Below, piece after piece: positions 36,842 to 47,400 of a DNA stretch of 64,000 nucleotides (the stretch's first letter is position 1; each line of letters starts with the position of its first letter). The stretch comes from Candidatus Pantoea bituminis (GTDB taxonomy: Bacteria > Pseudomonadota > Gammaproteobacteria > Enterobacterales > Enterobacteriaceae). Under the pieces are notes generated by a model. That model was not told the DNA's origin and did not search any database. It saw nothing but the letters and a program-made list of their open reading frames with translations. A program made the position numbers and the translations under genes. The stretch is taken from the NCBI RefSeq assembly GCF_018842675.1, contig NZ_JAGTWO010000004.1, positions 1,488,001 to 1,552,000 of the forward strand, in the 5' to 3' direction.

Positions 36842-36847
36842 AAATTA

Positions 36848-36885
36848 GCCTCTGGAGGTGGAAATCCAGCAACACCTCCAGAGGC
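36848..36885. repeat. 13-bp perfect inverted repeat after the IraP-like gene
   Basis: GCCTCTGGAGGTG (36848-36860) and CACCTCCAGAGGC (36873-36885) are exact complements with a 12-base loop, starting 7 bases after the stop. No T-run follows on either side, so it may stabilise the mRNA or act as a weak terminator. Confidence 0.7.
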
Positions 36886-37030
36886 AGTGCAAAAGCACTA
36901 TTCGTTCAAGGACAATCGCGACCGAAGTCGTGGGATAAACTTATACAAGATTTGTCTTGTTGTACAATTTATTTATGCCGATTTCGACTGGTTGGAGGTG
37001 TTTTTAAAGTGCACCTTTAACCCGATTGCC

Positions 37031-37353
37031 TTATAGCTCATTCTTGATGCAAAACTCTTCCCACGTCATACCCAACGATTCGGCATGTGATTTGAGATAA
37101 GTCTCGATCGCGTCCGCCGCTACCGCTTTATCTGGTTCAGCCAGCTGAATAGAAAAGATCATCCCATCGAGATTTTTTGACGTAAAAACGCAGCGTAGAT
37201 GCGTTCGGCATGCCATTCGCGCAACTGTCGCAGTGATAAGTTTGCGGCGCGCGCATCGCTTTCGGTAAGTTCATCAAGGGCTTGCTGGAAATCGGCGTGG
37301 GCGGCGAAAAACATGTCGCGCGCCTGGGCATAATAGGCTTCTGGCGTTTTCAT
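37031..37353 (-). pseudogene. DUF6388-like hypothetical protein, one frameshift
   Basis: Two overlapping minus-strand frames join into one product of about 107 residues: MKTPEAYYAQARDMFFAAHA..., REWHAERIYAAFLRQK, then NLDGMIFSIQLAEPDKA and AESLGMTWEEFCIKNEL. The join is six T at 37173-37178; a seventh (coding A) restores R-Q-K-N-L-D-G. The layout, with an N-terminal PEAYYAQARDMF helix and a terminal MTWEEFCI, resembles small enterobacterial DUF6388 proteins as I remember them. The function is unknown. The start is ATG 37353 or the ATG just before it, with AGGAA upstream. Confidence 0.65.
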
Positions 37354-37356
37354 CAT

Positions 37357-37675
37357 TACGTTCCTGAAAGTCTGTTGCAGCGCGCCAGTGTAGCCTGTTG
37401 CAATCGTATTGTCAGGAATCCGATACGCCGCTAAGTAGATGAAGGGGCATTCTGTTGAAACTTCTAGACTCGCTTTCATATTATGGCGGCAGATTGCGCA
37501 AACGTTCGAATTATCTCCAGGCGCTGTCACGCTTTGCTGCATGTTGATGAGCCGTAAAACAGCGAAAGAGAGAAGAAAGCGGGATAGAAAGCGGTTGCGG
37601 ATGCGCAGATATCTTGCGTAGCTTAGTGGAAAAATTATAACGTAGCCGCCATTGATGCGAGCTTAGGGATTAAAG
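37357..37675. other. Intergenic region upstream of yedD, 319 bases
   Basis: Lies between divergent genes and should contain both promoters. A 60-codon plus-strand frame (37439-37621) ends in a lysine/arginine-rich tail and has no credible ribosome-binding site. Nothing else seen. Confidence 0.5.
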
Positions 37676-38146
37676 ATGAAAAAGTGGATGCTGATTGCAG
37701 TACTGGCGCTGGGCGGCTGTGCCCAAATCGATAACTATAAAAGCGCGGTGAAAACGCCAGCGCCCGCCAGTTTGCAAGGCAACTGGCAAACCGTTGAGCC
37801 GCAAGGCGGTTTGATTAGCGATCAAGCCATTGCCAGTTTGATCATTGATTCTGATGGCAGCACGCTGGATTGTCGCCAATGGCAGCGCATTATCGCCAAG
37901 CCGGGGAAATTAACCTTGCTGAGCGGTGATTACGTCAACGTAAATCGTCAACTGCGCGTTATGCCGCTGGTGGTGGAAAACGGCGAACTGAAATATGACG
38001 GTTTGACGCTGCGTAGAGTGGATCGTCCAACGGTAGATTGCCAAAAAGCGCTGGATGAAGTGGCCAAACAGCCTGACGCAGCGGTGATTCAGAATATCGA
38101 ACCAGAACTGCTGCGCACAACGATTACACAGAATAACGAGAAGTAA
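37676..38146 (+). CDS. yedD: Lipoprotein YedD
   Basis: A 156-residue lipoprotein: signal peptide MKKWMLIAVLALGGC with the lipobox LGGC (Cys15), then AQIDNYKSAVKTPAP and the conserved core LDCRQWQRIIAKPGKLTLLSG, RVDRPTVDCQKALDE. It matches E. coli YedD (137 residues) with a longer C-terminus. Function unknown; probably outer-membrane anchored, since no Asp follows the lipidated Cys. It lies next to amyA as in E. coli. Confidence 0.9.
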   Translation: MKKWMLIAVLALGGCAQIDNYKSAVKTPAPASLQGNWQTVEPQGGLISDQAIASLIIDSDGSTLDCRQWQRIIAKPGKLTLLSGDYVNVNRQLRVMPLVVENGELKYDGLTLRRVDRPTVDCQKALDEVAKQPDAAVIQNIEPELLRTTITQNNEK

Positions 38147-38175
38147 GTTCCGAGTGTAATGCTAGGGTAGCTGCG

Positions 38176-38247
38176 CTGTTTGGATTACTCCTCTGCGCGC
38201 TGTTTGGATTATTCCTCTGCGCGCTGTTTGGATTATTCCTCTGCGCG
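38176..38247. repeat. 24-bp tandem repeat, three copies
   Basis: The unit CTGTTTGGATTATTCCTCTG plus CGCG occurs three times in a row with one substitution in the first copy. It directly precedes the larger 160-bp repeats. Confidence 0.9.
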
Positions 38248-38251
38248 CTGG

Positions 38252-38725
38252 CCCCCATCCCGACCTTCCCCGCGAAGCGGGGAAGGAGACGCTGCCGCAT
38301 GCAGCTTCAATACTCGCATATGGCAGCATCTTCCTCCCCCACTTGTGGGGGAGGATTGAGGTGGGGGACAAACGACCTCGCACTTAAGATGTTGAAGTGG
38401 AGTACGCTGGCCCCCATCCCGACCTTCCCCCGCAAAGCGGGGAAGGAGACGCTGCCACATGCAGCTACAGAGTTGGCATATGGCAGCATCTTCCTCCCCC
38501 ATGTATGGGGGAGGACCGAGGTGGGGGATAAACGACCTCGCACTTAAGATGTTGAAGTGGAGTACGCTGTCCCCCATCCCGGCCTTCCCCGCGAAGCGGG
38601 GAAGGAGACGCTGCCGCATGCAGCTTCAATACTCGCATATGGCAGCATCTTCCTCCCCCATGTATGGGGGAGGATTGAGGTGGGGGACAAACGACCTCGC
38701 ACTTATGGGGAGCGAGGTGGAGGAC
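38252..38725. repeat. About 160-bp tandem repeat, three copies, palindrome-rich
   Basis: Copies begin at CCCCCATCCC at 38252, 38411 and 38571 (periods 159 and 160). Each has two strong palindromes: CCTTCCCCGC/GCGGGGAAGG and CCTCCCCCAT/ATGGGGGAGG, separated by a moderately conserved stretch with GGAGACGCTGCC and CATATGGCAGCATC. A degraded fourth part runs to about 38770. The block fills the gap between convergent yedD and amyA. Open frames within it are artefacts of the repeat. Confidence 0.9.
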
Positions 38726-38774
38726 AAACGACCTCGCACCTGAGAGGATTAAGGTGGGGGCAAACGACGCCAAA

Positions 38775-40258
38775 CTACTTCTTATCCACCACCCAGACGC
38801 TCACGCTGCCGCCGTTACACAGAAAAACTGCGTTACCTTCTTCATCGGTAGTGACTGTTTCCAGGCGATGACCTAAATAATCGCTCCAGGATTTGCCAGC
38901 ATAACCTGCGCCCATCGCCACCGTTTTCTCACCCTCATCACCGTTTGACATGATAACCACACAGCCGGGATGTTCTTCCGTGCCGCTGCGACTAAACGCC
39001 ACGCAGTTCGGATGATCAAAATAGTCGGTTTGCGCGCCCCAGCCGTAAATCTGGCGGGCACGAATCAAGTTTTCCAGTTCAGCTATCACCGGTATCTGAA
39101 TGTTATACATCTCGCCATCATCACCTTCATCTTCATAGTTGGCCCCAAACAGGTCAGGGTAGAAAATTGTCGGCACGCCTTGTTCGCGCAGCAAAATCAG
39201 CGCATATGCCAGCGGTTTAAACCATGACTCAACGGGCGCTTCCAGTGATTGCAACGGCTGTGTATCGTGATTAGCAACGATGGTCACGGCATGCCAGGGA
39301 TCGGCGACCACCAGTGAATTTGCAAATATCTGGCTGAGGTCATATTCACTTCCTTGCAGAGAAGCCTGATGGAAGTTCAAGTGCAGCGGCGCATCAAACA
39401 GCATGGTTTTGCCGTCAACCTGCTCGATATATTGCTGCAATTTATCAAGTTCATGCGCCCAGTATTCGGCCACGATAAACATCGGTTCGTTGGCGACATC
39501 CTGAATGTGATCAATCCATTCTTTATAAAACCAGGCAGGAATGTGCTTCACTGCATCCAGACGAAATCCGGTGCAGGGCAGTTGTTCCATAATCCAACGC
39601 GCCCAATACTTTAATTCTTCACTCACCGCGTTGTTACGGAAGTCAATGTTGGCACCCATCAGATAATCAAAATTGCCGAGTTCATTATCAACCTGGTCGT
39701 TCCAACCTTCGACCGTGTAATCATTGATGATTTTGAACACGCCGTTTTCGTCGGGATTTTCGATATGATCCACGCCGCTAAAGCATTTGTAATCCCAGAT
39801 GAATTTTGAATATTTGCCCGCGCGCGCCGGAAAGGTGAAGCGCGTCCAGGCTTCACACTCGAGTACTTCATCATCAATCTCTTCTCGGTTATCAGGATTG
39901 ACGCGGTTAACCTTTATTTTCTCCTTTTCATCAGCGCCAATTTTATGATTCAGCACCACATCCATGACCACGCCAACGTTGTGGCTGCGCAGCGTATCAA
40001 CAGCGGCTAATAACTGCTGCTTGTCACCATATTTGGTGGCAATGCTGCCTTTTGGTCAAATTCACCCAGGTCAAACAGATCATAGGTATCGTAACCTTCA
40101 GAATCTGCACCCGATCCCCCTTTGTAGCTGGGTGGAAGCCACGCCATCGTAATTCCGATTTCACTCAACCAAGCCGCTTTCTCTGCAACTTCTGGCCACA
40201 GTTTGCCGCCTTTCGGGTAATACCAATGGAAAAACTGCAATAAGGTTGGGTTTTGCAT
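38775..40258 (-). pseudogene. amyA: Cytoplasmic alpha-amylase AmyA, one frameshift
   Basis: A GH13_5 alpha-amylase without signal peptide, 494 residues when repaired (E. coli 495). The N-terminal frame [22 protein letters not shown] to [10 protein letters not shown] breaks, and the other frame carries the rest: [14 protein letters not shown] with the nucleophile Asp, FIVAEYW with the acid/base Glu, and VANHDTQ. The break is at four T at 40050-40053; a fifth restores [11 protein letters not shown]. The real start is ATG 40258. As in E. coli it lies next to fliT. Confidence 0.92.
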
Positions 40259-40362
40259 CGCTGCACTCCATGAGGGATGATGAAAATCAAGTATGGAGTA
40301 AGCGGGAAAAAAGGCGCGTCGCGCTGAAAAATATATCTGCGCGACACGTTAAAGGCAGGAAA

Positions 40363-40728
40363 CTAGGATTGGGTTTCGCGCGGCACCATCACAATACCGC
40401 CTTGCTTACCGTAAGCGGAAAGCACGGATTTCTGACGTGAAGATTGACCGACCAGCGAGGCCAGCTCATCCATACGTATCTGCAACAGACGCTTCACTTC
40501 AGCTTCATTATCAAGGATATGACGTAAGACGGGGCGCAGCTGCTCCAGAACCTGAACAGAAGGCGCGGCGTCCTCTGTTGAACGCGCTAATTTCTGCACC
40601 GCGCTGACATAATCCATCTCTTTGCTAATCAACGCTTCCCATTCGCCGTCGGTTGCAAGGCGCAGCATCCCCTGGCTTAGCGTCAGTAACTGTTGGTAAG
40701 TCGTAATCAGATGCGGTGCAAGAGTCAT
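40363..40728 (-). CDS. fliT: Flagellar export chaperone FliT
   Basis: A 121-residue chaperone for FliD that also inhibits FlhDC. It is all-helical: [37 protein letters not shown] and [19 protein letters not shown] fit the family. Its ATG overlaps the fliS stop by one base (TAATG), so the two are coupled in the fliDST operon. Confidence 0.93.
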   Translation of the reverse strand: MTLAPHLITTYQQLLTLSQGMLRLATDGEWEALISKEMDYVSAVQKLARSTEDAAPSVQVLEQLRPVLRHILDNEAEVKRLLQIRMDELASLVGQSSRQKSVLSAYGKQGGIVMVPRETQS

Positions 40729-41137
40729 TAAACGGCGTCCTGAATCAGGGTTTGAGGTTGCGCAACTTCTTTCCAGGCGTCGGCAATATTGCGTAGCAGG
40801 CTTTCGACTTCTTCGATGGCTTCTACGTCATTGTGTAGATTGGCTTGTAACAGACGACGTACCATGTAGGTGTAAAGACCCAGCAGGTTATCTGCAAGTT
40901 CATCACCGCTGTGATCGTCGAGGCCTTGTTTCAGTCCGCTTTCAATAATATTGATCGCTTTTGAGAGGGAAAGACCTTTTCCTCAATGTTGCCGTCCTGT
41001 AAGAACAGGCGGGCACGCACCAGCGCGCTAAGCGCACCGTCGAAAAGCATCACAACCAGCTGATGCTGGCTGGCGCTCATCACGGCGCTTTCGACGCCGA
41101 TTTTTGCATAGGCTTTCGTGCCATTTGCGCTGTACAT
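40728..41137 (-). pseudogene. fliS: Flagellin export chaperone FliS, one frameshift
   Basis: The chaperone of flagellin FliC. The first frame MYSANGTKAYAKIGVESAVM, MLFDGALSALVRARLFLQDGNIEE is like E. coli FliS, then the frame is lost at four T (40977-40980). With a fifth, it continues K-G-L-S-L-S-K-A-I-N-I-I, then [20 protein letters not shown] and ends TLIQDAV, a total of 136 residues, the same length as in E. coli. Probably a sequencing error. Confidence 0.93.
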
Positions 41138-41149
41138 GTTTACTCCTTA

Positions 41150-42571
41150 TTACGATGAGCTGCTGCTGGAGCTTGTGGAAGTCGCAAACTGCTGAGTTAA
41201 GTAGTCGCTGGTGGTGTTCAGCGAACTCATGAGCACGTCTAACTGGGTAAACTGCGCTTTATAGCGCGCCACCAGATTATCGATACGCGTGCTCATGGTG
41301 TTGTACTGATCGGTCAGGTTATTCAGAGTTTTACTGACGCCGTCAGTCGCCGCCTGAATAATGCCGGTTGATGAGAGCCAGCCGGTCAAATTCGTCGCGA
41401 TGGTGGTGGTGATACCGGTGGTTTTGCCGTCACCAACGATCATCTCTTTCACACCGTCCGGATCTGTACTCAGTGCGGTGTCCAGTTTGTCAGAGTCGAG
41501 TTCTAACTGGCCGCTGGTAGGATCGGTGGTGATGCCAATCTGCGCCATAGTTTTATAGGTCGATGAGCTTTGCGCATTGGTCAGCATGGTTTTTAACTGG
41601 GTCTGGATGGTACGCAGCGTACTGTCGCCCAGTAACGCACCGTTGCTGGAGTCTTGCGCATCAGCGCCGACATCAACTGCAGTGTATTTAGTTAACGTAG
41701 TGAATTGATCCAGCAAGGTATTGTAAGCATCGACCCAGCTGGTAATGGCGCTGTTCGCTTTTGACGTGTCTTTGGTGATCGTCAGCGTCTGGTTACCGGT
41801 TGTGGTGTCATTGAGATTCAGCGTGATGCCTTCCAGGGCATCGCTGATTTCATTGCTGCTGCTTTCAATCGCCACGTTGTTCACGGTGAGCTTGGCGTTT
41901 TGCGCCGTCACACTTTCGGTCATCGCATTGGTGGTGGTTGAAGCGTCATAACCCACAACGGCTTGTAACGTATCGTCGCCGGTGACTTCAATTTTGCTGA
42001 CGGCGTTGTCGCTGCCGGTTTCGCTGGAGGTCATTGATAAACGATAACTTCCGTCACCCACTTTGATAATCGTGGCGGTGACGCCTGCATCGGCACTGTT
42101 GATCGCATCGCGCATGCCGGTCAGTGAGGTTTGTTCGGCGGTTAGCGTGATGTTTTTACTGGTGCCATCGGTCAGCGTGATAGCCATTGTGCGGCTGGCA
42201 GCGCTGTCACCCAATGCAGTGGTGTTGCTGGTTTGCACCGCTGACGTCAGGGTTTGCGCCTGCGCCAGCTGCGTTACGCTGACGGTGTACTTACCGGCCA
42301 CGGTGCTACCTGATGTGGTGGCGCTAAATGCGCTGGAGCTGCTGGTTGCCGTAGTGGCGGTAAACAGATCGGCATCATTCAGTTTGGTGTTGGCGGTTTG
42401 AAACGTCGTTAATGCACTTTTCAGCGTGCCGTAAGCACTCAACTTAGAGGTATACGCGGACTGTTGCGTGGTAATCGGCGTCAATGACGCTTTCTCTGCA
42501 GTGGTCAGACTATCCAGAATAGTACTTAAATCGAGGCCTGAACCGATACCTAAGGTAGAAATACTAGCCAT
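41150..42571 (-). CDS. fliD: Flagellar cap protein FliD
   Basis: The 473-residue filament cap (HAP2). It shows N-terminal ASISTLGIGSGLDLSTILDSL, the Ser/Thr-rich variable central domains, and a C-terminal coiled coil (TDQYNTMSTRIDNLVARYKA) ending in QFATSTSSSSSSS. First gene of fliDST, with a sigma-28 promoter 44 bases upstream. The long serine tail is a small local oddity. Confidence 0.96.
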   Translation of the reverse strand: MASISTLGIGSGLDLSTILDSLTTAEKASLTPITTQQSAYTSKLSAYGTLKSALTTFQTANTKLNDADLFTATTATSSSSAFSATTSGSTVAGKYTVSVTQLAQAQTLTSAVQTSNTTALGDSAASRTMAITLTDGTSKNITLTAEQTSLTGMRDAINSADAGVTATIIKVGDGSYRLSMTSSETGSDNAVSKIEVTGDDTLQAVVGYDASTTTNAMTESVTAQNAKLTVNNVAIESSSNEISDALEGITLNLNDTTTGNQTLTITKDTSKANSAITSWVDAYNTLLDQFTTLTKYTAVDVGADAQDSSNGALLGDSTLRTIQTQLKTMLTNAQSSSTYKTMAQIGITTDPTSGQLELDSDKLDTALSTDPDGVKEMIVGDGKTTGITTTIATNLTGWLSSTGIIQAATDGVSKTLNNLTDQYNTMSTRIDNLVARYKAQFTQLDVLMSSLNTTSDYLTQQFATSTSSSSSSS

Positions 42572-42614
42572 GTTGTTTCCTTTATATGGTCGACACGGAG
42601 TTTGAATACCGGTG

Positions 42615-42641
42615 TTATCGGCTTTTATTAAGTAAAGTTTA
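42615..42641 (-). promoter_or_regulatory. Sigma-28 promoter of fliDST
   Basis: On the minus strand TAAACTTT, 11 bases, then a perfect GCCGATAA (plus strand TTATCGGC at 42615-42622), the consensus spacing for FliA. Confidence 0.9.
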
Positions 42642-42724
42642 AGGTTATTTACGCATCGCTAATAAACCGAATAGGACATATAGAGAAGGGTATTTCGGCG
42701 ACTAGAAAAATGTTCAATTAACGC

Positions 42725-42751
42725 TAAAGAAGTTCTGAGGGTGGGCGATAA
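42725..42751 (+). promoter_or_regulatory. Sigma-28 promoter of fliC
   Basis: TAAAG at 42725-42729 and GGCGATAA at 42744-42751 with a 14-base gap fit TAAAGTTT-N11-GCCGATAA, one mismatch in the -10. Confidence 0.85.
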
Positions 42752-42908
42752 ACATTAGCGTGACAGGAACCAGCAGAAAAAGTTGGCCTGGTCCTAAAAA
42801 ATTCTAAAGGTTGTTCAAGGGCAGACGATAACAACATTGACGGCGTTGAAGCCGGCGGGTTGAAGCCCACACCTTAACCGAAAGACTTGATTAACAGGAA
42901 AATTTATC

Positions 42909-44194
42909 ATGGCCCAAGTCATTAATACCAATAGCCTCTCGCTGATCACTCAGAACAACATCAACAAGAACCAGTCTGCTCTGTCTACTTCTATCGAGCG
43001 TCTGTCTTCAGGTTTACGTATCAACAGCGCTAAAGATGACGCTGCTGGTCAGGCAATTGCCAACCGTTTCACCTCTAACATCAACGGCCTGACTCAGGCT
43101 GCTCGTAACGCCAACGACGGTATCTCTGCTGCGCAGACTACTGAAGGCGCACTGTCAGAAATCAACAACAACTTACAGCGTGTACGTGAACTGACCGTAC
43201 AGGCACAGAACGGCACCAACTCTGATTCTGACCTGTCTTCAATCCAGGACGAAATCAAATCACGTCTGGACGAAATTGACCGCGTTTCTGGTCAGACTCA
43301 GTTCAACGGCGTGAACGTACTGGCTAAAGACGGCACCATGAAAATTCAGGTTGGCTCTAACGATGGCGAAACTATCTCTATCGACCTGAAAAAATCGACT
43401 CTTCTACTCTGGGTCTGAAAGGCTTCTCTGTAGATGGCAACAGCCTGAAACTGAGCGATACCATCACTAAAGTGGGTGATGCCTCTTCTGGTGCGATGGC
43501 TGATGTTGACCTGAGCGCAGTAGCGTCCTCTCTGGGTGTGGATGCAAGCGGCCTGTCACTGCATAACGTACAGACTTCTGGCGGTGCTGCTACATCTACC
43601 TACGTTGTTTCTTCAGGTGATGACAACTACGCTGTATCTGTAGGTTCAGGCGGCGCCGTCACTCTGAACACCACTGAAGTTGATTACACTGATACCGAAA
43701 ACGGTGTTGCAAGCGGCGTGATGACCGGTGTTGCAGTTAAAGTTGGCGCAGATGCCAGCGGCAACGCGGTAGGCTTCGTTAGCGTTCAGGGCAAAAACTA
43801 CAGCGCTGATACCGGTACTCTGGACAACGGCGGCGACACGGCTAACGATGCAACCAGCAGCGACGTGGGCGATATTTCTGCTACTGGCAACGCAAAACTT
43901 TACACTGGTGCTTCAACTAACGATCCACTGGCTCTGTTGGACAAGGCTATCGCTTCTGTTGATACCTTCCGTTCAAGCCTGGGTGCGGTGCAAAACCGTC
44001 TGGATTCTGCTATCACCAACCTGAACAACACTACGACTAACCTGTCTGAAGCACAGTCTCGTATTCAGGATGCTGACTACGCAGTTGAAGTTTCAAACAT
44101 GTCTAAAGCGCAGATCGTTCAGCAGGCGGGTAACTCAGTGTTGGCTAAAGCTAACCAGGTTCCACAGCAGGTTCTGTCTCTGCTGCAGGGCTAA
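42909..44194 (+). pseudogene. fliC: Flagellin FliC, one frameshift
   Basis: The filament protein, 428 residues when repaired. The N-terminal D0/D1 part ([55 protein letters not shown]) and the C-terminal D1/D0 part (SSLGAVQNRLDSAITNL, SRIQDADYAVEVSNMSKAQI, ending VLSLLQG) are highly conserved. The central domain is variable and Gly/Asp/Ser-rich. The frame breaks at six A (43389-43394); seven restore [11 protein letters not shown] multi-domain glycosyltransferase follows at once. Confidence 0.95.
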
Positions 44195-44250
44195 TAAGCC
44201 CGGCAAAGCAATAAACGTTAGTCTTGTTAGACAGAGATTAACGTCTAAAA

Positions 44251-44292
44251 ACACAACCCTGTCAGCATTATGCTGGCAGGGTTTTTTTAATT
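44251..44292 (+). terminator. Intrinsic terminator of fliC
   Basis: CCCTGTCAGCAT and ATGCTGGCAGGG pair (one G-T) and run into seven T. Confidence 0.9.
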
Positions 44293-44445
44293 TATGGGTC
44301 TGACAAAATGGGCACGTTAATAGCGCATATTGACGATGGTTTTATCACCTACTTGAACGATTGAATTTCATTTAGCTGAATATGATGAGGGAAAATATTT
44401 CTGTCCTGCACCCTGATTCCACAGGCGCTCAGGCAGTCTGGGAGA

Positions 44446-47400
44446 ATGACTCAAATGCCTCATACACCGTTGGTCAGTATTATTATTACTGCTCAAATTC
44501 CTACTTGGTTTGAAAAAGCGTTACTAAGCGCCTTAGCTCAAGATTATTCCCGTTGTGAGATTTTAGTTGCAGACTACAGTGGTGATAAATTTATCACGCA
44601 GATGTTGCAACCTTATTTGAATCAGCCGGGTCATCCTGTTCGTCACCTTGAGTACGCCACGGATCATGAACGCATCCATGAGGATTCAATTTCCGCCGCT
44701 GAAGGTGAATACATTAAGTTCATGACTGACGCGGAATTGTTGGCTGTGAATTGTGTCAGTACACTGACTGCCGGTATGGAATCTCAGTTTGATTGTGTTG
44801 TCGCCGCCGCAAAACGTACGCGTATTGATGCAAAAGGCAAAGTCATGCCAGATATCGTGGCGACTGCGGCTTTCTTAACGGATGACAGCGTGGTCAACGG
44901 CCTGGATTTCCTGCGTTATCAAACCACTCTGCATTTTAATTTAATTGGTGAATTAACCGCTGCGCTTCTGCGCCGAGAAGATCTCTTGGCCTTAATATCC
45001 CAGGAGCAGCCTTTATTAAATTGTGATAGCGAAAGAATGGAAGGAGCGGAAGCGCTGGTTGTCTACAGTAAACTGCTTACCAAAGGACATCTGGTTTATT
45101 TTACAAAACCGCTCTGTTCTATTCGCGTTTCTGATGTTTATACCCAGCCACAGCAGCATGAGGGCAGGGAACACATCATCAAAAAACGTGAAGCGGTATT
45201 TAACCATATACGCAATAAAGCTTGGTATCAGGAGCAGAGTGGTCCGGCGAATAGCGTGCGAGTTGCGCTTTTATCTGATCCAATCAATTTCCGCCGCCAG
45301 AATCTCAATGCGTTACAGCATAAAAATTTAAACTTGAATAGTTTTCATTGCTGGCTGGATGAGCGAACGCTTAAAAATTTTCAAACAGAATACCTAATTG
45401 CGTCCGCCGTCAATCCTGACCAGGCAACACGCATTGCTGTGGTGATTAATGTTGACCAGGAAAAAGCGGCACATCTCACTTTAACGCTCGCGTCATTAGA
45501 AAAACAAACGTTGCCAATATTAAGCCTCCAGCCGATTTTAGTCGGTGAAGGTTTCGATAATCATACTGACTTGCTGTGCTATCCATCAACAGCTGAACAA
45601 CGTCTGAGCACCCTGAATCACATCATTAATGAGCACGATCATGCGTGGTTTATCTTTATTGATGCGGGAGATGAGTTTAATGCTTCAGGTCTTATTGCGT
45701 TGTCCGCAAATTTGCCACAGGCAGAAGGCCTCTTAGCCCTATACGCTGATGAGTTTTTCCACATTGACGGACAACCCACTGGCATAGCTTTCCGTCCTGA
45801 CTTCAATCTGGATCTGTTGTTAAGCTCGCCAAAAACCATGGCGCAACATTGGCTCTACCGCCGTGAACTGCTTCAGGCAGCAGAAGGTTTTGACACCCAA
45901 TATCCTGCCGCGGCTGAGTTCGATTTAATTCTTAAGTTAATAGAGTCACAAGGTTTCAATGTTGTCGGTCATCTCTCAGAACCTTTGCTGACGGGCCGTT
46001 TGAAAAGTCGTGAGTTGACAGAAGATGCAGCAATTATTACGCGTCATTTGAATAATCGTGGTTATCCCAATGCGCAAATCGCGCTCGACAGCTTTTACAA
46101 TTATCGTTTGCGCTATCAGCATCCGACCACGCCAACGGTGTCATTTGTTGTCCTCGTTAACTGGCATTTACCTTCGCTGATCAGTTGTGTCACTTCGCTG
46201 CTAGAAAAAACTACCTATCTCAATTATGAGCTGATCATCGTTGCTGATAATCACAGCAGCCCTGAACGCGAGAGCTGGTTAGAAGGGATCAGCGCGGTGG
46301 ATGAGACGCGCATTCGCGTTGTGAAATTTGATGCGGTTTTCCACCATGCTGCGATGGCGAATTTAGGCGCCAGTCACGCTCGTGGTGACTATTTGATGTT
46401 TATGCATTGCGAACTGGCTGTCACTGACGGCGAGTGGCTTGATAATTTGCTCAATCATGGGCAGCGAGCTGAAGTGGCCGTTGTGGGAGGCAAGCAGCTT
46501 GCTTCCAATAATAAAATTCGCCATGCGGGTTACGTTTTAGGCGTCAATGGTGTTGCAGGGGAGTGCTTTCGAGGACAGGAAGATAGTCAGCCAAGCTATT
46601 TAGGTCGATTGCAATTAGACCAGAACTATACGGCGGTTTCCGGCGATTTCATGCTGGTGCGTAAAGCTATTTATGATGAGTTAAAAGGATTTGATGTCGA
46701 ACTGGCACTTTTTGATGACGTTGATTTTTGCTTAAGGGCTCGACAGCTGGGATATTTAACCGTCTGGACGCCTTATGCGCGCATTTTGCGTCCGGCCGCA
46801 CGCCAAAGCCAGTTTGTAGGCGAAACAGTGCACAATTCAAACCGATTAAAACAGCTCGAAGAAGATAAAATTTATGCGCGATGGATGCCTGTAGTTTCTC
46901 GTGATCCAGCTTATAACAGCAATTTATCTTTACGCAGCCGTCATTTTGAACTCAACAAAGAGAGTTCACTTTGTTGGCGACCTGCTCAACGACCGAATGT
47001 GCCTGTAATTATGGCGCATAACGCCGATGTGGCTGGCTGCGGCTATTATCGCGTTATTACGCCTTTTGAAGCGATGCAGCGCGAAGGTCTGGCTGACGGA
47101 AAGGTGAGTATTTCTCTGCTGACGCACAGCGAACTAAATCAGTACAAACCGGACTCACTGATTATTCAGCGTCGATACTCTCCCGCTTTCCATCAATGGA
47201 TTGAGCGCGTAGGAAAAATGAGCGACGTTTTTAAAGTGTTTGAGTTAGATGATTACATTTTAAATGTGCCAATGAAGCATTATCGCCGCCGCGATTTCAC
47301 GCAGGAAATTACTGCCCAGTTGCGAAAAAGTCTCAGCTTTTTCGATCGTTTTGTGGTTTCGACTGCGCCACTCGCAGAAGCATTAAGCAGTATGCACAGT

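Larger units (their letters stand above)
42572..42908. other. Divergent fliD-fliC promoter region
   Basis: 337 bases containing the fliD sigma-28 promoter on the minus strand, the fliC sigma-28 promoter on the plus strand and a fliC leader of about 150 bases with a GCCGGCGGGTTGAAGCCC hairpin-prone segment. Confidence 0.7.

Noticed and set aside
38162..38871. Several overlapping open frames over the repeat block
   Set aside because: They arise because tandem units are open in several frames on both strands; none has homology or signals.
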